Assembly (NCBI RefSeq): GCF_954871325.1
Contig: NC_088775.1
Span: 63,961,561 to 64,025,560 of the forward strand
Source: Gordionus sp. m RMFG-2023
Lineage: Eukaryota > Nematomorpha > Gordioida > Chordodea > Parachordodidae
Reading direction: 5' to 3'
Length of the DNA stretch: 64,000 bases
Numbering within the stretch: the first letter of the stretch is position 1; each line of letters starts with the position of its first letter. The position numbers and the translations under genes are program-made. Shown in pieces: positions 45,249 through 56,642 of the stretch. Under the pieces are notes generated by a model. It made no database searches and had not been told where the DNA came from. It saw only the letters and a program-made list of their open reading frames with translations.

Positions 45249-47306
45249 TTACCCGGGTAGGCCAGTTTTCCCTCTGATTTTTCTTTTCCATTTTTGACGG
45301 TCCTGAGCATCAATACTTGTAAGATTCAAGCTTCTCATATCCGCCGCTATCACATTTGTCCACGTCATCTTGGGTCTTCCTCTAGGTCTTGATCCTCCTA
45401 CTTCCATCATTGTGCATCTCTTTACCCAGTCATCTCTTGTCATACGTTCCACATGCCCAAACCATCTTAGTCTATTTCGTCGCATTACCATACCAATCAT
45501 TTCTATACCTAATCTTGCTCGCAATTCCTTGCTAGTTTTTCTCTCTCTCAGAGATACCCCACACATCCATCTAACCATCCTCATCTCTGTTCTTTCTAAT
45601 TTGGCTTCGTGAATTGCTTTCATTGCCCATGTTTCACCGCCATAAACTAAACAACTCCTCACGCAGCTTACGTAAACTTTCCCCTTTAACTTCAGAGAAA
45701 CTTTTTTATTTGTAAGAATAGATGACATCTCTCTGAACTTCTTCCAAGCTTGTCTGATCCTTGCAACAACAGCAAAATCTACACCACCATCTGCGTTTAG
45801 CATATCACCTAAATAACAAAACTTATCCACTTTTTCTAGGGTTAACCCATTGCCAATATCCAGACCACCATTTTTTAGGTTATCATTATTATGTATCCCT
45901 TTCATGCATGTTTTACAAATAAAGGTCATTCTTTCTAACATCAAACTGCCTTTTTTCCCACTACATCTTTTATGTACCCATTTCTGGCATCTGGTGCATT
46001 GGATAGAATTTCTAGCAACTCCTTTCCCACATACACCACAAGGCCACTTACCTGATTCTTCTATCTTTAGATTTTCCCCACCAATCATCACCTTTGTTTT
46101 TGATGCATTCATTTTCAGGCCCTTTGCTTCCATAGTCATCTTCCATTTACTAACTTTATCCCTCAATTCTCCCTCACTGTTTGCCATTAATACAAGGTCA
46201 TCTGCATATAATATCTCCCAGGGAAGTCCTTCACGCATTTCTCTAGCCACCACATCCATTACTAAGATAAATAATAATGGACTCAGCACGGATCCTTGAT
46301 GAAGTCCTACCTTCACCTCAAAGCTGTCACTATCACCATGATCCGTCCGTACTGCTGTTTGTGCTCCAACATACATTGCCATCACTGCGGTAACTAACCA
46401 TTCCTCCACACCGGATTTTCTCAAGGCCCATCTTGTAATCTCACGCGGCACCCTATCAAATGCTTTCTCCAAATCAACAAACGCATAATAGAATTTCTTT
46501 TCCTTCGCAAGATACTTCTCCTGAATTTGTCTCACCACAAAAATTGCATCTGTCGTGCCTTTTCCCGATGTAAAACCAAACTGCATTTCATCAATTTTGA
46601 TTTGTTCCCTTATCCGCTTTTCTAACACTCTCTCAAATACTTTCATTGCATGTTCCAAGAGTTTAATAGCTCTGTAAGACCCACAATCTAAAGGATCACC
46701 TTTCCCCTTGTATACTGGGATAATTATACTTCTTCGCCAGTCCTCGGGAATAGTACCTTCTGTGACAATCTGATTTGCTAAATTCATTAACCATTCAATC
46801 CCTAAATCATCAGAACCTTTAAACATCTCTGATACCACCATCGTTAAACCCGATGCCTTCCCTTTCTTCATCATTTTCACTGCTCTCCTTATCTCGTCCT
46901 TGCCAAATTTACACCCTGGACCTTCTACCTTTGCACAACTAATATTATTATTCCATTCATTTTCTTCATTCAAAAGTCCTTTCATGTAAATCTTCCAGGT
47001 GTTCTTAATACCACTACTATCAATCGTCATTTTTCCTTCCATATTTTTCAAACACTTTACACCTATCACATCTTGCCTCTTTTTTGACATCTGTTTTGCC
47101 ATTCTAACCATATTTCCAATTCCATCAGCGCATTTCATTTCTTTAGCAAACTCGTGTCTTTTTTCTTCTTGAGCCTTCGCTATTAATTTCTTAGCATTTC
47201 TTTTAGCCATCTTGTAAATATCATTATCACTATTTTCTTTGCTATTATACCATACTTTGAAACACCTCCGTTTCTCATCCACGGCTTTCGCTACCTCTGG
47301 GCTCCA
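45249..47306 (-). CDS. LINE reverse transcriptase with inserted PHD-like finger
   Basis: Continues the frame after the amber stop. In order: a Lys-rich linker, fingers and palm of reverse transcriptase with YYAFVDLEKAFDRVPR, GLHQGSVLSPLLFILVMD and the catalytic ILYADDLVLMA. Then a cysteine-rich module with CGVCGKG, CTRCQKW, VHKRCSG and CKTCMKG (C-x2-C, C-x2-C, H-x2-C, C-x2-C, at roughly 46050-45900), then the thumb/C-terminal region with KFCYLGDML, VYGGETWAM and RRNRLRWFGHVERM. The frame is open to the stop at 45251-45249. It is a mobile-element protein, not a host PHD gene. Apart from the upstream stop it looks intact. Confidence 0.92.
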   Translation of the reverse strand, partial: WSPEVAKAVDEKRRCFKVWYNSKENSDNDIYKMAKRNAKKLIAKAQEEKRHEFAKEMKCADGIGNMVRMAKQMSKKRQDVIGVKCLKNMEGKMTIDSSGIKNTWKIYMKGLLNEENEWNNNISCAKVEGPGCKFGKDEIRRAVKMMKKGKASGLTMVVSEMFKGSDDLGIEWLMNLANQIVTEGTIPEDWRRSIIIPVYKGKGDPLDCGSYRAIKLLEHAMKVFERVLEKRIREQIKIDEMQFGFTSGKGTTDAIFVVRQIQEKYLAKEKKFYYAFVDLEKAFDRVPREITRWALRKSGVEEWLVTAVMAMYVGAQTAVRTDHGDSDSFEVKVGLHQGSVLSPLLFILVMDVVAREMREGLPWEILYADDLVLMANSEGELRDKVSKWKMTMEAKGLKMNASKTKVMIGGENLKIEESGKWPCGVCGKGVARNSIQCTRCQKWVHKRCSGKKGSLMLERMTFICKTCMKGIHNNDNLKNGGLDIGNGLTLEKVDKFCYLGDMLNADGGVDFAVVARIRQAWKKFREMSSILTNKKVSLKLKGKVYVSCVRSCLVYGGETWAMKAIHEAKLERTEMRMVRWMCGVSLRERKTSKELRARLGIEMIGMVMRRNRLRWFGHVERMTRDDWVKRCTMMEVGGSRPRGRPKMTWTNVIAADMRSLNLTSIDAQDRQKWKRKIRGKTGLPG

Positions 47307-48312
47307 CTACCAAGTCTCCTTATGTCTAGGCGGCCCTTTTGTCCATCCACATACCTCCTCAGTTGTCATTACCCAAGCTTTCTTCATGGCTTCCCACTTG
47401 TCATTCACCCCAGATGCTTGTGCCACCTCCGCCGCCCTAATCGCCAATGCCATATTGAATTGACGTCTAGCATTCTCCTTCAATTTCCAAACCTTCAGCC
47501 TTGGGACAAACTTTCTTTTAGTGACCCTGGCACCCTTAAGAGTGAGATCTCCTACAACTAGTCGATGCTGATTTGTACATTCCTCTCCCGGTATCACTTT
47601 CACATTTTTTATTATACATCGATCACATCTCCTTAATAACAAGTAATCCACAACACTTTTGGTACTACTCGACTTATAAGTCACCAGCTTCTCTGATTCT
47701 TTCTTAAACATTGTATTACAAACAATCATATCCATAGCATCACTAAATTCTAAAATCCTCTCTCCTTCCAAATTTCTCATGCCGTAACTGAACCCTCCAT
47801 GTACTCCTTCATAACCCTCACTACTCGCTCCCACATGTCCATTCAGATCGCCAGCCAGGATAATCCCCTCTTCATTTGCCAGTCTCGATGTCACCCCCAA
47901 TAGACTGTCCCAAAATACATCTTTCTCTTCTTTACTTCTTCCAAACTGAGGAACATATGCCGAGATCATATTATATAGCTTTCTACCAATAATCATCTTG
48001 ATAACCATTATCTGGTTGTCTAGCCTTCTCACTTCGACTACTTTGTCTACCAATTTCTCCGCAACCAATACCCCAACTCCAGCCTTACCATCATTACCTC
48101 CTTGCCAAAAGAATTTATACTTTTCGCTAGTCTTGCCAATCATTCTGGTCCCATTTCCTTTCCATCTAGTCTCCTGTATGCAGCACACATCTATATGTCT
48201 TCTGTGCAATACATCGACGACTTCTCCCGCTCTTCCCGTCATACTCCCAACATTCCATGTCGCGACCCTAACTCGATCACCCGTAAACTGGTTTCTCCAC
48301 TTTTTATTAGGT
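47307..48312 (-). CDS. LINE endonuclease domain (N-terminal part of the ORF)
   Basis: AP-endonuclease-like nickase that cuts the target DNA. LINE-derived sequence starts near 48312; the first ATG of the open frame (48386) lies in the flanking tandem repeat, so it is not the natural start. Visible motifs in order: RVRVATWNVGSM (catalytic Asn), CCIQETRWKG (Glu), ILAGDLNGHVG (Asp and Asn), VVDYLLLRR (Asp) and CTNQHRLVVGDL (His). All catalytic positions are present. The frame ends at the amber stop 47309-47307, between HKETW and WSPEVAKAVDEK; the family normally reads through here as one protein, so the stop looks like a single point mutation. Confidence 0.9.
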
Positions 48313-48314
48313 CG

Positions 48315-48450
48315 ATATAAAATGATGATTACAATTTGTATATCAATAGGTGGTATATAAAATAATGATTGCAATTTGTATTTCAATAGTAATATATAAA
48401 ATTAGGGTAATTACTTTTTGCATATCAATATTAAATAAAATGGTGTAAAT
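48315..48450. repeat. A+T-rich tandem array, right part
   Basis: Continuation of the array at 44925-45217 (aaaataatgattgcaatttg and tatcaatagt units), separated from it by the LINE. Confidence 0.75.
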
Positions 48451-48654
48451 TTGGCATAAAAAGCATTAAAAAATGAAAATTTTGACAGCATGATCATAAT
48501 ATTGATAAAGAGTGATGTGAATTTTTAGGTAAAAACCTAATAATTAATATAATAGTTTTCTCTATTTTGAGAATATAAATAATTATTAGAAAATAGATTT
48601 TTATTAAATTTAGATTTTATAAATTTATATTGGGCATTTTGCTTTAAAAAAAAA

Positions 48655-49200
48655 AAATTAATTGTTCCTGAATGGATTATAAATGATGCTAAGATTAAAA
48701 TTTCCAGGTTAACAAGATAGCATATTTTAAATTTTCTTTGGTTGGTTGGAGTTCCTGAATGGATTATATCAAGTAATGCTAAGATTAAAATTTCCAGGTT
48801 AACAAGATAGCATATTTATATACTTTGGTTGGTTGGAGTTTCTGAATGGTTTATATTAAGTGATGCTAAGATTAAAATTTCCAGGTTAACAAGATAGCAT
48901 ATTTTAAATTTACCTTGATTAGTTGGAGTTTCTGAATGGATTATATCAAGTGATGCTAAGATTAAAATTTCCAGGTTAACAAGATAGCATATTTTAAATT
49001 TACCTTGATTAGTTGAAGTTCCTGAATGGATTATATCAATTGATGCTAAGAAGAAAATTTCCAGGTTAACAAGATAGCATATTAGCAATATATTCTAAGA
49101 AGAAAATTTCCAGGTTAACAAGATAGCATATTAGCAATATATTCTAAGAAGAAAATTTCCAGGTTAACAAGATAGCATAATAGTAATATATTCTATAATT
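48655..49200. repeat. Tandem array with a change of unit length
   Basis: About five units of 80-95 bp (gttggagtttctgaatggat ... aaaatttccaggttaacaag plus atagcatat), then three units of about 46 bp that keep only the ttccaggttaacaagatagc half. The minus-strand frame at 49088-48816, with repeated ICYLVNLEILILASL, is a by-product of the repeat. Confidence 0.92.
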
Positions 49201-49884
49201 TACCTGGGTTGGTTATGGTCTCAAATGATGCTGGAGAAAATATTTTAGATAAACTTTCTAAGCAGGCAAGAGCTATAATATGATTATTTTATATAAGATT
49301 AATAAAAAATATACCAGTGCATTGTTTGGATACATGAAAGATATTGTTTTTAAATATCCCTTTACCCGCACATGATGGCTTGGTGCATTTGTAATACATA
49401 GTATATAACTATCATATTTTCTAAAACGTGAAGGTATCATAAGGTAATATTTATATATAAAGTATATATTGATCAATCAGCTTGTTAAATTGGCATACAA
49501 ATTTTAAGCTTAAGCAAAATTTAGCAAAAAGTCACGCGACATAACATCATTACACAAAAAAAAAGTATATCATGCGGCACGATACGCACTTTGTAAATGT
49601 AAATTATATCCCAACACAAATATTTCAACCTCAATGTCCAGCAGTTCAAACTTAAAAAAGCATTTCAAGGTAAAAAGATGAATTTTACTTTAATAATAGA
49701 ATAATATTCTTGCATAATATTTTGAAAAGCTTAATCATGGAATTAAAATATAAGTAGGGCTGTGCCGATACTAAATATCAGATCGAATCGGCTCCGTATT
49801 TAGTGTTTTCCAAAAATATCGAATCGGACCCATACTTGTAAAAATCCGATCCGGTGTAACGTGATATTTTAACTTAAAATTAAA

Positions 49885-50300
49885 TTAACTCCCTTTAGTA
49901 ATACTGACATTTATGATTGACGTTTAAATTTAGTAATACTGACATGTAATGTTAAAATTTTCTATTATTTAGTAATACTGACATGTAATGTTAAAAGTTT
50001 CTATTATTTAGTAATACTGACATTAATGACTGACATGTAATGTTAAAATATTTCTATTATTTAGTAATACTGTCATTAATGACTGACATGTAATGTTAAA
50101 AAGTTTCTATTATTTAGTAAAACTGACATTAATAACTGACATGTAATGTTAAAAAGTTTCTATTATTTAATAATACTGACATTTATGACTGACGTGCAAT
50201 GTTAAAAGTTTATATATTGCAATATTAACACTTATGACTGACAGGTAATGCTTAAAGTTTATATGTTTAGCATATTGACGCTTATGAGTGATAAATAATT
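49885..50300. repeat. Tandem array of about 55-65 bp units near the Ginger1 left end
   Basis: About seven units with the phrases tttagtaatactgacatt, gactgacatgtaatgttaaa and gtttctattat. The array starts right after the terminal motif. Confidence 0.9.
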
Positions 50301-50607
50301 AAAATTTTCTAATATTGTAATTTATGAGATAGATAATATTTTAATTTCTGATATTTAGTTATATTAATATCTAAGTTTTATTCTATACCTTTTTAATTTT
50401 TTATACCTATAAATAATTTAACGTCGAAAACGTCATAGCTTAATTTTAAAATAGTTTGATCAAAATCTATATACACATGGTAGGTTAAATTTATTCATAT
50501 TTAAACCTAAATTAAATAACATTCATCAAATAATTCAATATCGTACTTTTTATAAATATATCTATTAATAAAAAATATAAAAAGCTATATAATATAAATT
50601 AGCAATT

Positions 50608-52338
50608 CAGGCGCGTACGCAAGAATTTGGTCTGGGGGGGGGGGGGGTAATAAAATTTTTAAGAAATATTATTGTTTTTTAAAAATATCAAGCATAAATA
50701 TATTAGGCTAATAACTATTTCTAATACACAATTTTAAATTTATGTGAATTATAAAAAAATTATATGTAAAGAATCACTTAAATGACCCAAAATAAAAATT
50801 TGAATTTTTTGAGCCTTTACACAAAAAGTTTCTTAGGAATAATTGCATTTTATATGTTATATATTTACAATGTAAAATCCAATCTTCGTTGTGATTGAGC
50901 TAATTTTTCATTTATCTCATCCTTGCTTGTCGTCAAATGCCTATGAATATTCAAAAGATCCAAACCTTTCAATCTACATTCAGATGTTGTACTTCTTGGT
51001 ATGTTTTTCAGAAACCTGCAGGCCCGGCCCCTGGGCTGGACAGTATTTTAATTTTTTAAAATATACCCGAGCCGAGCCTGAAATATTTTTAAAAAAACAC
51101 CCAAGCCGGGCCTGAAAATTTTATTTTAAAAAAAGCCGGGCCGGGCCTGAAAATTTTTAAAAAAAAGCCCAGTCGGGCCTGAAAATTTTTTAAGAAAAAC
51201 TCAGGCCGGGCTGTAAAAAATCTTTAAAAAAAATCCGGGCCGTGCCCTGCAAATGGTACTTCTGCAGGCCTCTGTTATTCTTCTTAAAAAAGAGAATGTT
51301 CTCTCATTAGTTTACTAATGGAAAGAGTTTATAAACCCTTTTAATACATTGGGAATTTAATCTAAAATAGGTTTGAAATAATGCAGAGCATCCATAGCAT
51401 TTTTTGGGACTATATCAACCATTGTTAATCTTATAAACATAATTATTCAGCTAGTAAGGCATCATAAGATACTTTAACATCTTCATAATAAAAATCTAAC
51501 AAATATTTTTTTTCTATCACCATCTGAAAAAGATTGGGAAAGCTTTTGTGGAAGTAATATTTGCAGATGTAAGTGCTGCATGATGAATTAAAAATTCATT
51601 TATTTGGGTTATAAATGTATCTGTATTTAAGATATACTCTTCTACTTATCCTATATTAATGTTTTAACGATGAGCTTTCCTTGCTACAAGTCGAGGGAGA
51701 CAAATATTAAACACGTATAGCTCTGCTTTTGACTCAACAATAAAATATGAAATTCTTCATCAACATTAGCCCTAATTTCCTTGAGTTCTGATCTCTCCCT
51801 ATTCTCATCTTCTTAACCAAGTCAATGTCATGTTTTTGAAAAGTAATACTTAAAATAGTTGTATAATTAAATAATACATTCTAATGAGAAATAAAATTTG
51901 GAATAAGCATTGAATCCAATAATTATCTTGCTTCTGAGGAAATATTTCTTTCAGGCCATTGTGATATTTCAGTAATAGCAAATAATTGGCTCTTCTAACT
52001 CCTTAAAAGCTGTTACTGCTTGATGGCAGAGACTCTATCTCGTCGGACAAGGTTGCAATTTCTTTCTCCCTGTTGGACAAGAAGTTTCAGAAATAATTAT
52101 TATTTGACTAGAAATTTGAAAATGGTAGATAAATATTACGCCACTAAAAATTTGAAAATAATAAGTAAATATTAGCCGGAAAATTTGAAATCGAAATTAA
52201 TTGATAAAATAACTTAGTAGATAAATGTGATAATAAACGAATAAATATTAACAAATATAAATTAATAAAAACAATAATATTTTTGAAAAATATATCCGGC
52301 ATCTGCATTTTTTGGTTTGGGGTGGGGGATCGCCAATG
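50608..52338 (-). mobile_element. hAT inserted in the Ginger1-type element
   Basis: Ends caggcgcgtacgcaagaatt and, read inward from the right, cattggcgatcccccacccc. The target duplication tagcaatt is perfect (50600-50607 and 52339-52346). A run of 14 G sits just inside the left end. Minus-strand pieces such as LLNIHRHLTTSKDEIN and LAQSQRRLDF (about 50990-50880) resemble the C-terminus of ZMYM1-like hAT transposases, as in the element at 55130-56642. The gene is heavily decayed. MITE-B at 51009-51274 lies inside it. Confidence 0.88.
51009..51274. mobile_element. MITE-B copy nested in the hAT
   Basis: Starts cagaaacctgcaggcccgg and ends cttctgcaggcctctg. The interior repeats ccgggcctgaaaattttt several times with A/T spacers. 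Flanks atgttttt and ttattctt agree at only 5 of 8 positions, so the duplication is doubtful. The long plus-strand frame across its left half is incidental. Confidence 0.75.
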
Positions 52339-52749
52339 TAGCAATTGAATAGGACTTAACTCATCAAGAAGATGGCTAACTATTGTTTTTTTTTATAAAA
52401 ATAACTATTATTAAAAAATATAAAATGCAATAAATATATTGTATAAATTCGCGATTGAAGAACATTTAAGAAAAAGATAAAGTATTGAAAAAATATATAA
52501 AATGCAATAAATATAATTTAAATTTGCAATTGAATAGAATTCAACTTATAAAAAGGATGTCAAACTATTGTACTTTTTATAAAAATATAGAGTACAATAA
52601 CATTTAACAAAAAGATGCTTACCGATTATCATCTTTCAACTAAATTGCAATAAATATATTGGAATAAAAATATTAGAATAGATAATCACATTGATATAAT
52701 TTTAACAAAATGATTTTTATTTACATTGCATAAATAAATATTTTAATAT

Positions 52750-54730
52750 TATTAAAAAATTTCATGGGCGAATAATAAGCCCACTTATATTGGGTATAGA
52801 TTAATATATTTGTCTGCAACAATGTGGCCATAGATAATATTTTTACCTCTGTTGCCCAACACCGTTTCCCATAACATTTCTGTTAACTAGGTATTCCTCT
52901 ACAGGATATCCTATAAATTTTCCCATAACATTTCTGTTAACTAGGTATCCCTCTACAGGATATCCTTTAAATTTTCCCATTTCCAATTTGAAATCTTCGC
53001 TCCTCACAAAAATAGCGCATTCCTCCCTCAGGTAATTATAATTTTCCTGGCTATTTGATATCTCTTGACTTATACACCTATAAACATGGTAAATAATTAA
53101 ATATTATATAAAGATACTAACTTAAAAAAACAGTTCCCATCACCCACAATATGATCGGTTGTAAAAATCTCTTTTAATATACCACATTTTATCTTGGGAT
53201 AACGTCCAATTACTTTGAAATTGAACCGTTTAGAGTGGTATACCTTCCAGTTCCTTGTTGTGGGCAGAAAAAGTTCACCAATTTTCTTTGGTATTATTGC
53301 ATCCACAATAATTTCGTCATTTAAATTTGATAATTAAATAATAACATATTTTTAAAAAATATTACTACCCTGATCTTGTACACCTATATATCCTTCCTCT
53401 CTCACTATACTTTTAAAAGCTATTATTGGATCTTCACTAAATGTATCTGTATCCAAAAAAATATATTAAATAATTTTATATATTATACCTTTTCTCTTGA
53501 CACGGTTTATTTTAGTATCCTCCTTTCTAATTTCCAACCCTAGAATTTTAGATTTATCAAAAATAAAATTTTTACAATTTTTAAAAAAGAAAACTTTCTC
53601 CTGAAACTTTTATTCCATAGGACATTTCTTCAAATAGTGTTCTTCTAATGGAAATATAATTATTAAAAATATATTTTCCTTTTTTACAAATGCATTTGTT
53701 TACCCTTCTCCTTCTCCAACTATAGTTTTAAGAAGCCTACAAACTTAATTATTTGTTCAATATTATTTTATGAATTATCTGATTATATTACCTTGATCTT
53801 GAACACCCTCTATAGTTTCACAATGTGCAATTTTTTTGACTGTATCTTTACCATTAAAAAAAGTTATATTCATATATTTAAAAAATAATACCTTTGTTCC
53901 CCTCTATATAGTGCTTTAAATTACTTATATTAGCCTTAATATGTAAAAATTTTCCTGTTGAAGAGGATAATTCTACATTGCCTAAATATGTATAAATATT
54001 TTGTTAAAAAATAATAAATTTACTATTAACTATTGTATAAGGACCTACCCAAGGCTGCAACATTTTCCCTCCTTTCCTGTCAGCCCGACGATTATTCCAC
54101 ACAAGCACCTTATCATTTATGTGATAAAGTGCATTCTTAGCAGCATTACGAGTTTTATAATCTCGTTGCTGCTTAATCTGAGCCTTTTTAATATTTTTCA
54201 CTGCAGTCTTGAATATGCCTTTCATATTGTCTGCCCTTCTTTGGAAATTGCAGTCATAGTCTGTATCAGAAAGATCATCAAGATCTGTTTCTGGTTCTCT
54301 ATCATTCTTAAATAATATAAATAAATATTTATTATGTATGATAATTTTATACAAAGAATGATATATATATATATCATACCTCACAGGGCAGTAAAGCTTT
54401 CCTGCCATACATCATCTCATATGGCTTAAATTTTGAGGATTCCTACCTTGATGTATTGTAGGCAAATACAATACCAGGGAGAAGTCCAGGCCAATCTTTT
54501 CAAAAGTAAATATTGAATTTATCAGTAATATTCATAAAAATTTAGAAACAAGTGTAAATATACCTTTCAACTAGTTTATCATATGTCTTGTTGATTTCCA
54601 AAGTGACCTGATAATGACATTTCTGTGAGATTTGTCTCACATCCTCCATGGAATGAGACTAAAAGTTTTTGTTGTTGGCTAAAGAGTTTTTTGAATTAGG
54701 ATGTATGTTTTCATAAATTAGATAAATAAA
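52750..54730 (-). pseudogene. Broken Ginger1-type transposase: integrase-like part and OTU-like part
   Basis: Read on the minus strand. Around 54730-54410 lies integrase core-like sequence ending in a MYGRKALLP motif. At 54220-54020 comes the usual C-terminal integrase region with INDKVLVWNNRRADRKGGKM and the GPY motif (WVGPYTI). Further on, around 53170-53110, the OTU cysteine-protease signature VGDGNCFF appears, and about 53060-52760 carries the later part of the same domain. Many small gaps between recognisable parts have GT...AG edges, so the gene probably had introns. It is an old, broken copy with several breaks. In the family, the integrase-like part moves the element and the protease part has no settled role. 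Confidence 0.7.
52862..52975. repeat. Tandem duplication of about 57 bp in the OTU region
   Basis: The phrase cccataacatttctgttaac followed by taggtatccctctacaggat occurs twice in direct succession with few differences. Confidence 0.85.
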
Positions 54731-55129
54731 ATTAAAATTCGATTCAAAATTTAAATTCGAAAATCAAATTTAATATCAAAAATTAAATTTACAAGAATTT
54801 TAGTAATATTAAAAAAAACTGCATGATCATATAACTCTCCCTATCAATTTACATTGTAATTAAGATCTTTGTTATTAATCAACTCCCTCCTTAACACTAT
54901 TTATCAAAGGGGGAGTTAATCTATCATAGTGATTTCTTAACTCAGAGGTATGTGATAAGGGGAGTTAATTAATCACGCTACACCGGTCTTTTTACTTTTC
55001 TTTATTTTGTTATTTTATGTTATGTATATTTATTTTACATTATTATAATATTTTCTAAATAATTTTTTTTTAAACAATGCAAATGCACAACATCCTCTAA
55101 ATTTTATTCTTTTTTAAAATAGATTATAG

Positions 55130-56642
55130 CAGTGGCGTATCCAGGATTTTCTTATAGGGCTTCGGCCAGCTTTTCCCCGGCCTTCGTCCGGGTCTTACGT
55201 TTTAGCTATTCTATTAAATTATTCATAATTTAATAATAATTATATTTCTATTTTTAACTATTATTTACTAATTCTTACTTATGGATATTACAAGCCTATT
55301 TTTTATTATTTTAAGTTAGGTATATTATATTTATTAAAGTTTTTTTAAATGTAAAGTTGAAATAAAGTGTAATGTCATTTTTTTTTATAAAATTTGCTTT
55401 AAAAACTAGCCTCAGCTTAAATTCTCATACAATATAAGTAGAATATAATTTTTTTATTGAAAATACTAATAGTAGTGTGTATAAAATATTGACTAGAAAA
55501 TATAAATTAACAAGTTTTTTTTAACTTATCAAATACAATATTATACAAAATATTTTCTATAATTATAATGTAATTTTTAATTTTCATGTGAATGTTGCCA
55601 ATTCATCAAGAATTTCGTTTGTCGTTGGAACCAAATCTCTGTGGATATTTAACAAAGCTAACCCTTTAGCCGAGATTCAGTACTTCGTAAATATGTTTTC
55701 AACCTTCTCAAGTTGGAAAAATCCTTTCATTCGTACATGTTGTAATAGGCAAACATGCAAGAATATAAAACAACTGCAAAATATTAGGAAATTGAGCCAA
55801 AGTTTCTTTACACCGATTGAGCACATCAATAGCATGCTCAGGTAAAATAGCTAAACGTAGTAGATATTTATACCACAATTCGAATTCACTGATTAAATTT
55901 ATTTCAGTATCAATCTCATAGGAATAAAATTTTGCTAAATATTCTTCAGTTGAACCAATATTTATTTTACATCTCAATAATGGCCTAGGTGCTAGACTAG
56001 GTTTAATTAGTGTTATATAATAAAATTTAGCCTTCGATTCAACGTCTAGATAAATATTATAAAAATATTTATCTACATTCACTCTTATTGTATCTACCTG
56101 TTCATATACATTTTCCGCCAAATCAATAACCTGAATCAAATCTAAATTGGTTTTTGTAAATTTCTACAAAGTAGTGAGTTAAAAATAATTTATTGATGCA
56201 ACTAGCAGCAATGATAAACTCTGATTGATCAATTGAATTCAATAATGATATCGCTTCTGACGACACATTACTTTTTTTCTTGCTCAGCCTTATTTAACTT
56301 TTGTATTTCTATTTCTTCTGTTCTACAAAATGGAAGTAAAAATGAAAAATATTTAAAAAATTATAGATATTTATTAATAATTAAAATATTATTAAAAATA
56401 CTTATTATTCTAACTCACTAATAATTTTGAATTTAATAAAATAAATTATCGTTTGATTTCAATCTCTTTGACTAAATATTTTTTCATTTTATTAATATTT
56501 TTGAATATGTTAAAAAATTGATATATTTGTAAATTTTGATTGAGGGGGGGGGGGGAATTTTTATTATCTTAAAATGATATTTATGAAAACAGTCAAATTT
56601 GCGATGGGGGGGAATCCCCCCCCCCCATTGGTTACGCGCCTG
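55130..56642 (-). mobile_element. hAT inserted in the outer hAT
   Basis: Ends cagtggcgtatccaggattt and, read inward from the right, caggcgcgtaaccaatgggg. The target duplication gattatag is perfect (55122-55129 and 56643-56650). G/C runs lie just inside the right end. It carries the C-terminal part of a hAT transposase and is an internally deleted copy, 1513 bp long. Confidence 0.93.
55585..56139 (-). pseudogene. C-terminal part of a ZMYM1-like hAT transposase
   Basis: The minus-strand frame 56139-55708 contains FELWYKYLLRL, AIDVLNRCKETLAQFPNILQ, then LACLPITTCTNERIF, the hAT dimerization signature (usually LPVTTATAERSFS). The stop falls just after that motif. The expected tail continues in another frame: LALLNIHRDLVPTTNEILDE at about 55665-55605. 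The N-terminal part is missing from this element, so it cannot make a full transposase. Confidence 0.85.

Larger units (their letters stand above)
45218..48314 (-). mobile_element. Nearly intact RTE-like non-LTR retrotransposon
   Basis: The 3097-bp element is flanked by a perfect 16-bp target duplication, atataaaatgatgatt (45202-45217 and 48315-48330). On the minus strand it has an AP-endonuclease region, then reverse transcriptase with an unusual PHD-like finger, then a 3' UTR of only about 30 bp ending in ggagaagaag. A very short 3' UTR with a simple-repeat tail rather than poly(A) is typical of RTE-like clades. One in-frame amber stop at 47309-47307 splits one long frame in two. The 5' edge may be complete or slightly truncated. 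Confidence 0.93.
49855..54982 (-). mobile_element. Ginger1-type DNA transposon with integrase-like transposase and OTU region
   Basis: Ends tgtaacgtgatattttaac and, read inward from the right, tgtagcgtgattaattaact, sharing TGTARCGTGAT and a later TTAACTCCC. Flanked on both sides by CCGG (49851-49854 and 54983-54986). Ginger1 transposons are known for TGT ends, CCGG or CCGT target duplications, a Gypsy-integrase-like transposase with a GPY/F motif, and a C-terminal OTU or Ulp1 protease domain; integrase, GPY and OTU parts are all recognisable here on the minus strand. About 3.4 kb without the inserted hAT. The gene is broken. It was inserted at a CCGG in the outer hAT's left subterminal region. 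Confidence 0.85.

Noticed and set aside
45900-46055. PHD finger as sign of a host chromatin gene
   Set aside because: It is in frame inside the LINE reverse transcriptase protein and lies within the element's target duplications.
45850-46299. Plus-strand open frame of 149 codons (and others at 47239-48360)
   Set aside because: Antisense shadows of the LINE reverse transcriptase and endonuclease, which have strong family motifs on the minus strand.
48816-49088. Open frame with repeated ICYLVNLEILILASL
   Set aside because: The repeats come from the tandem DNA array; unit length happens to keep the frame for three units.
50891-51115. Plus-strand open frame of 74 codons
   Set aside because: It spans a decayed hAT and the nested MITE-B; no motif.
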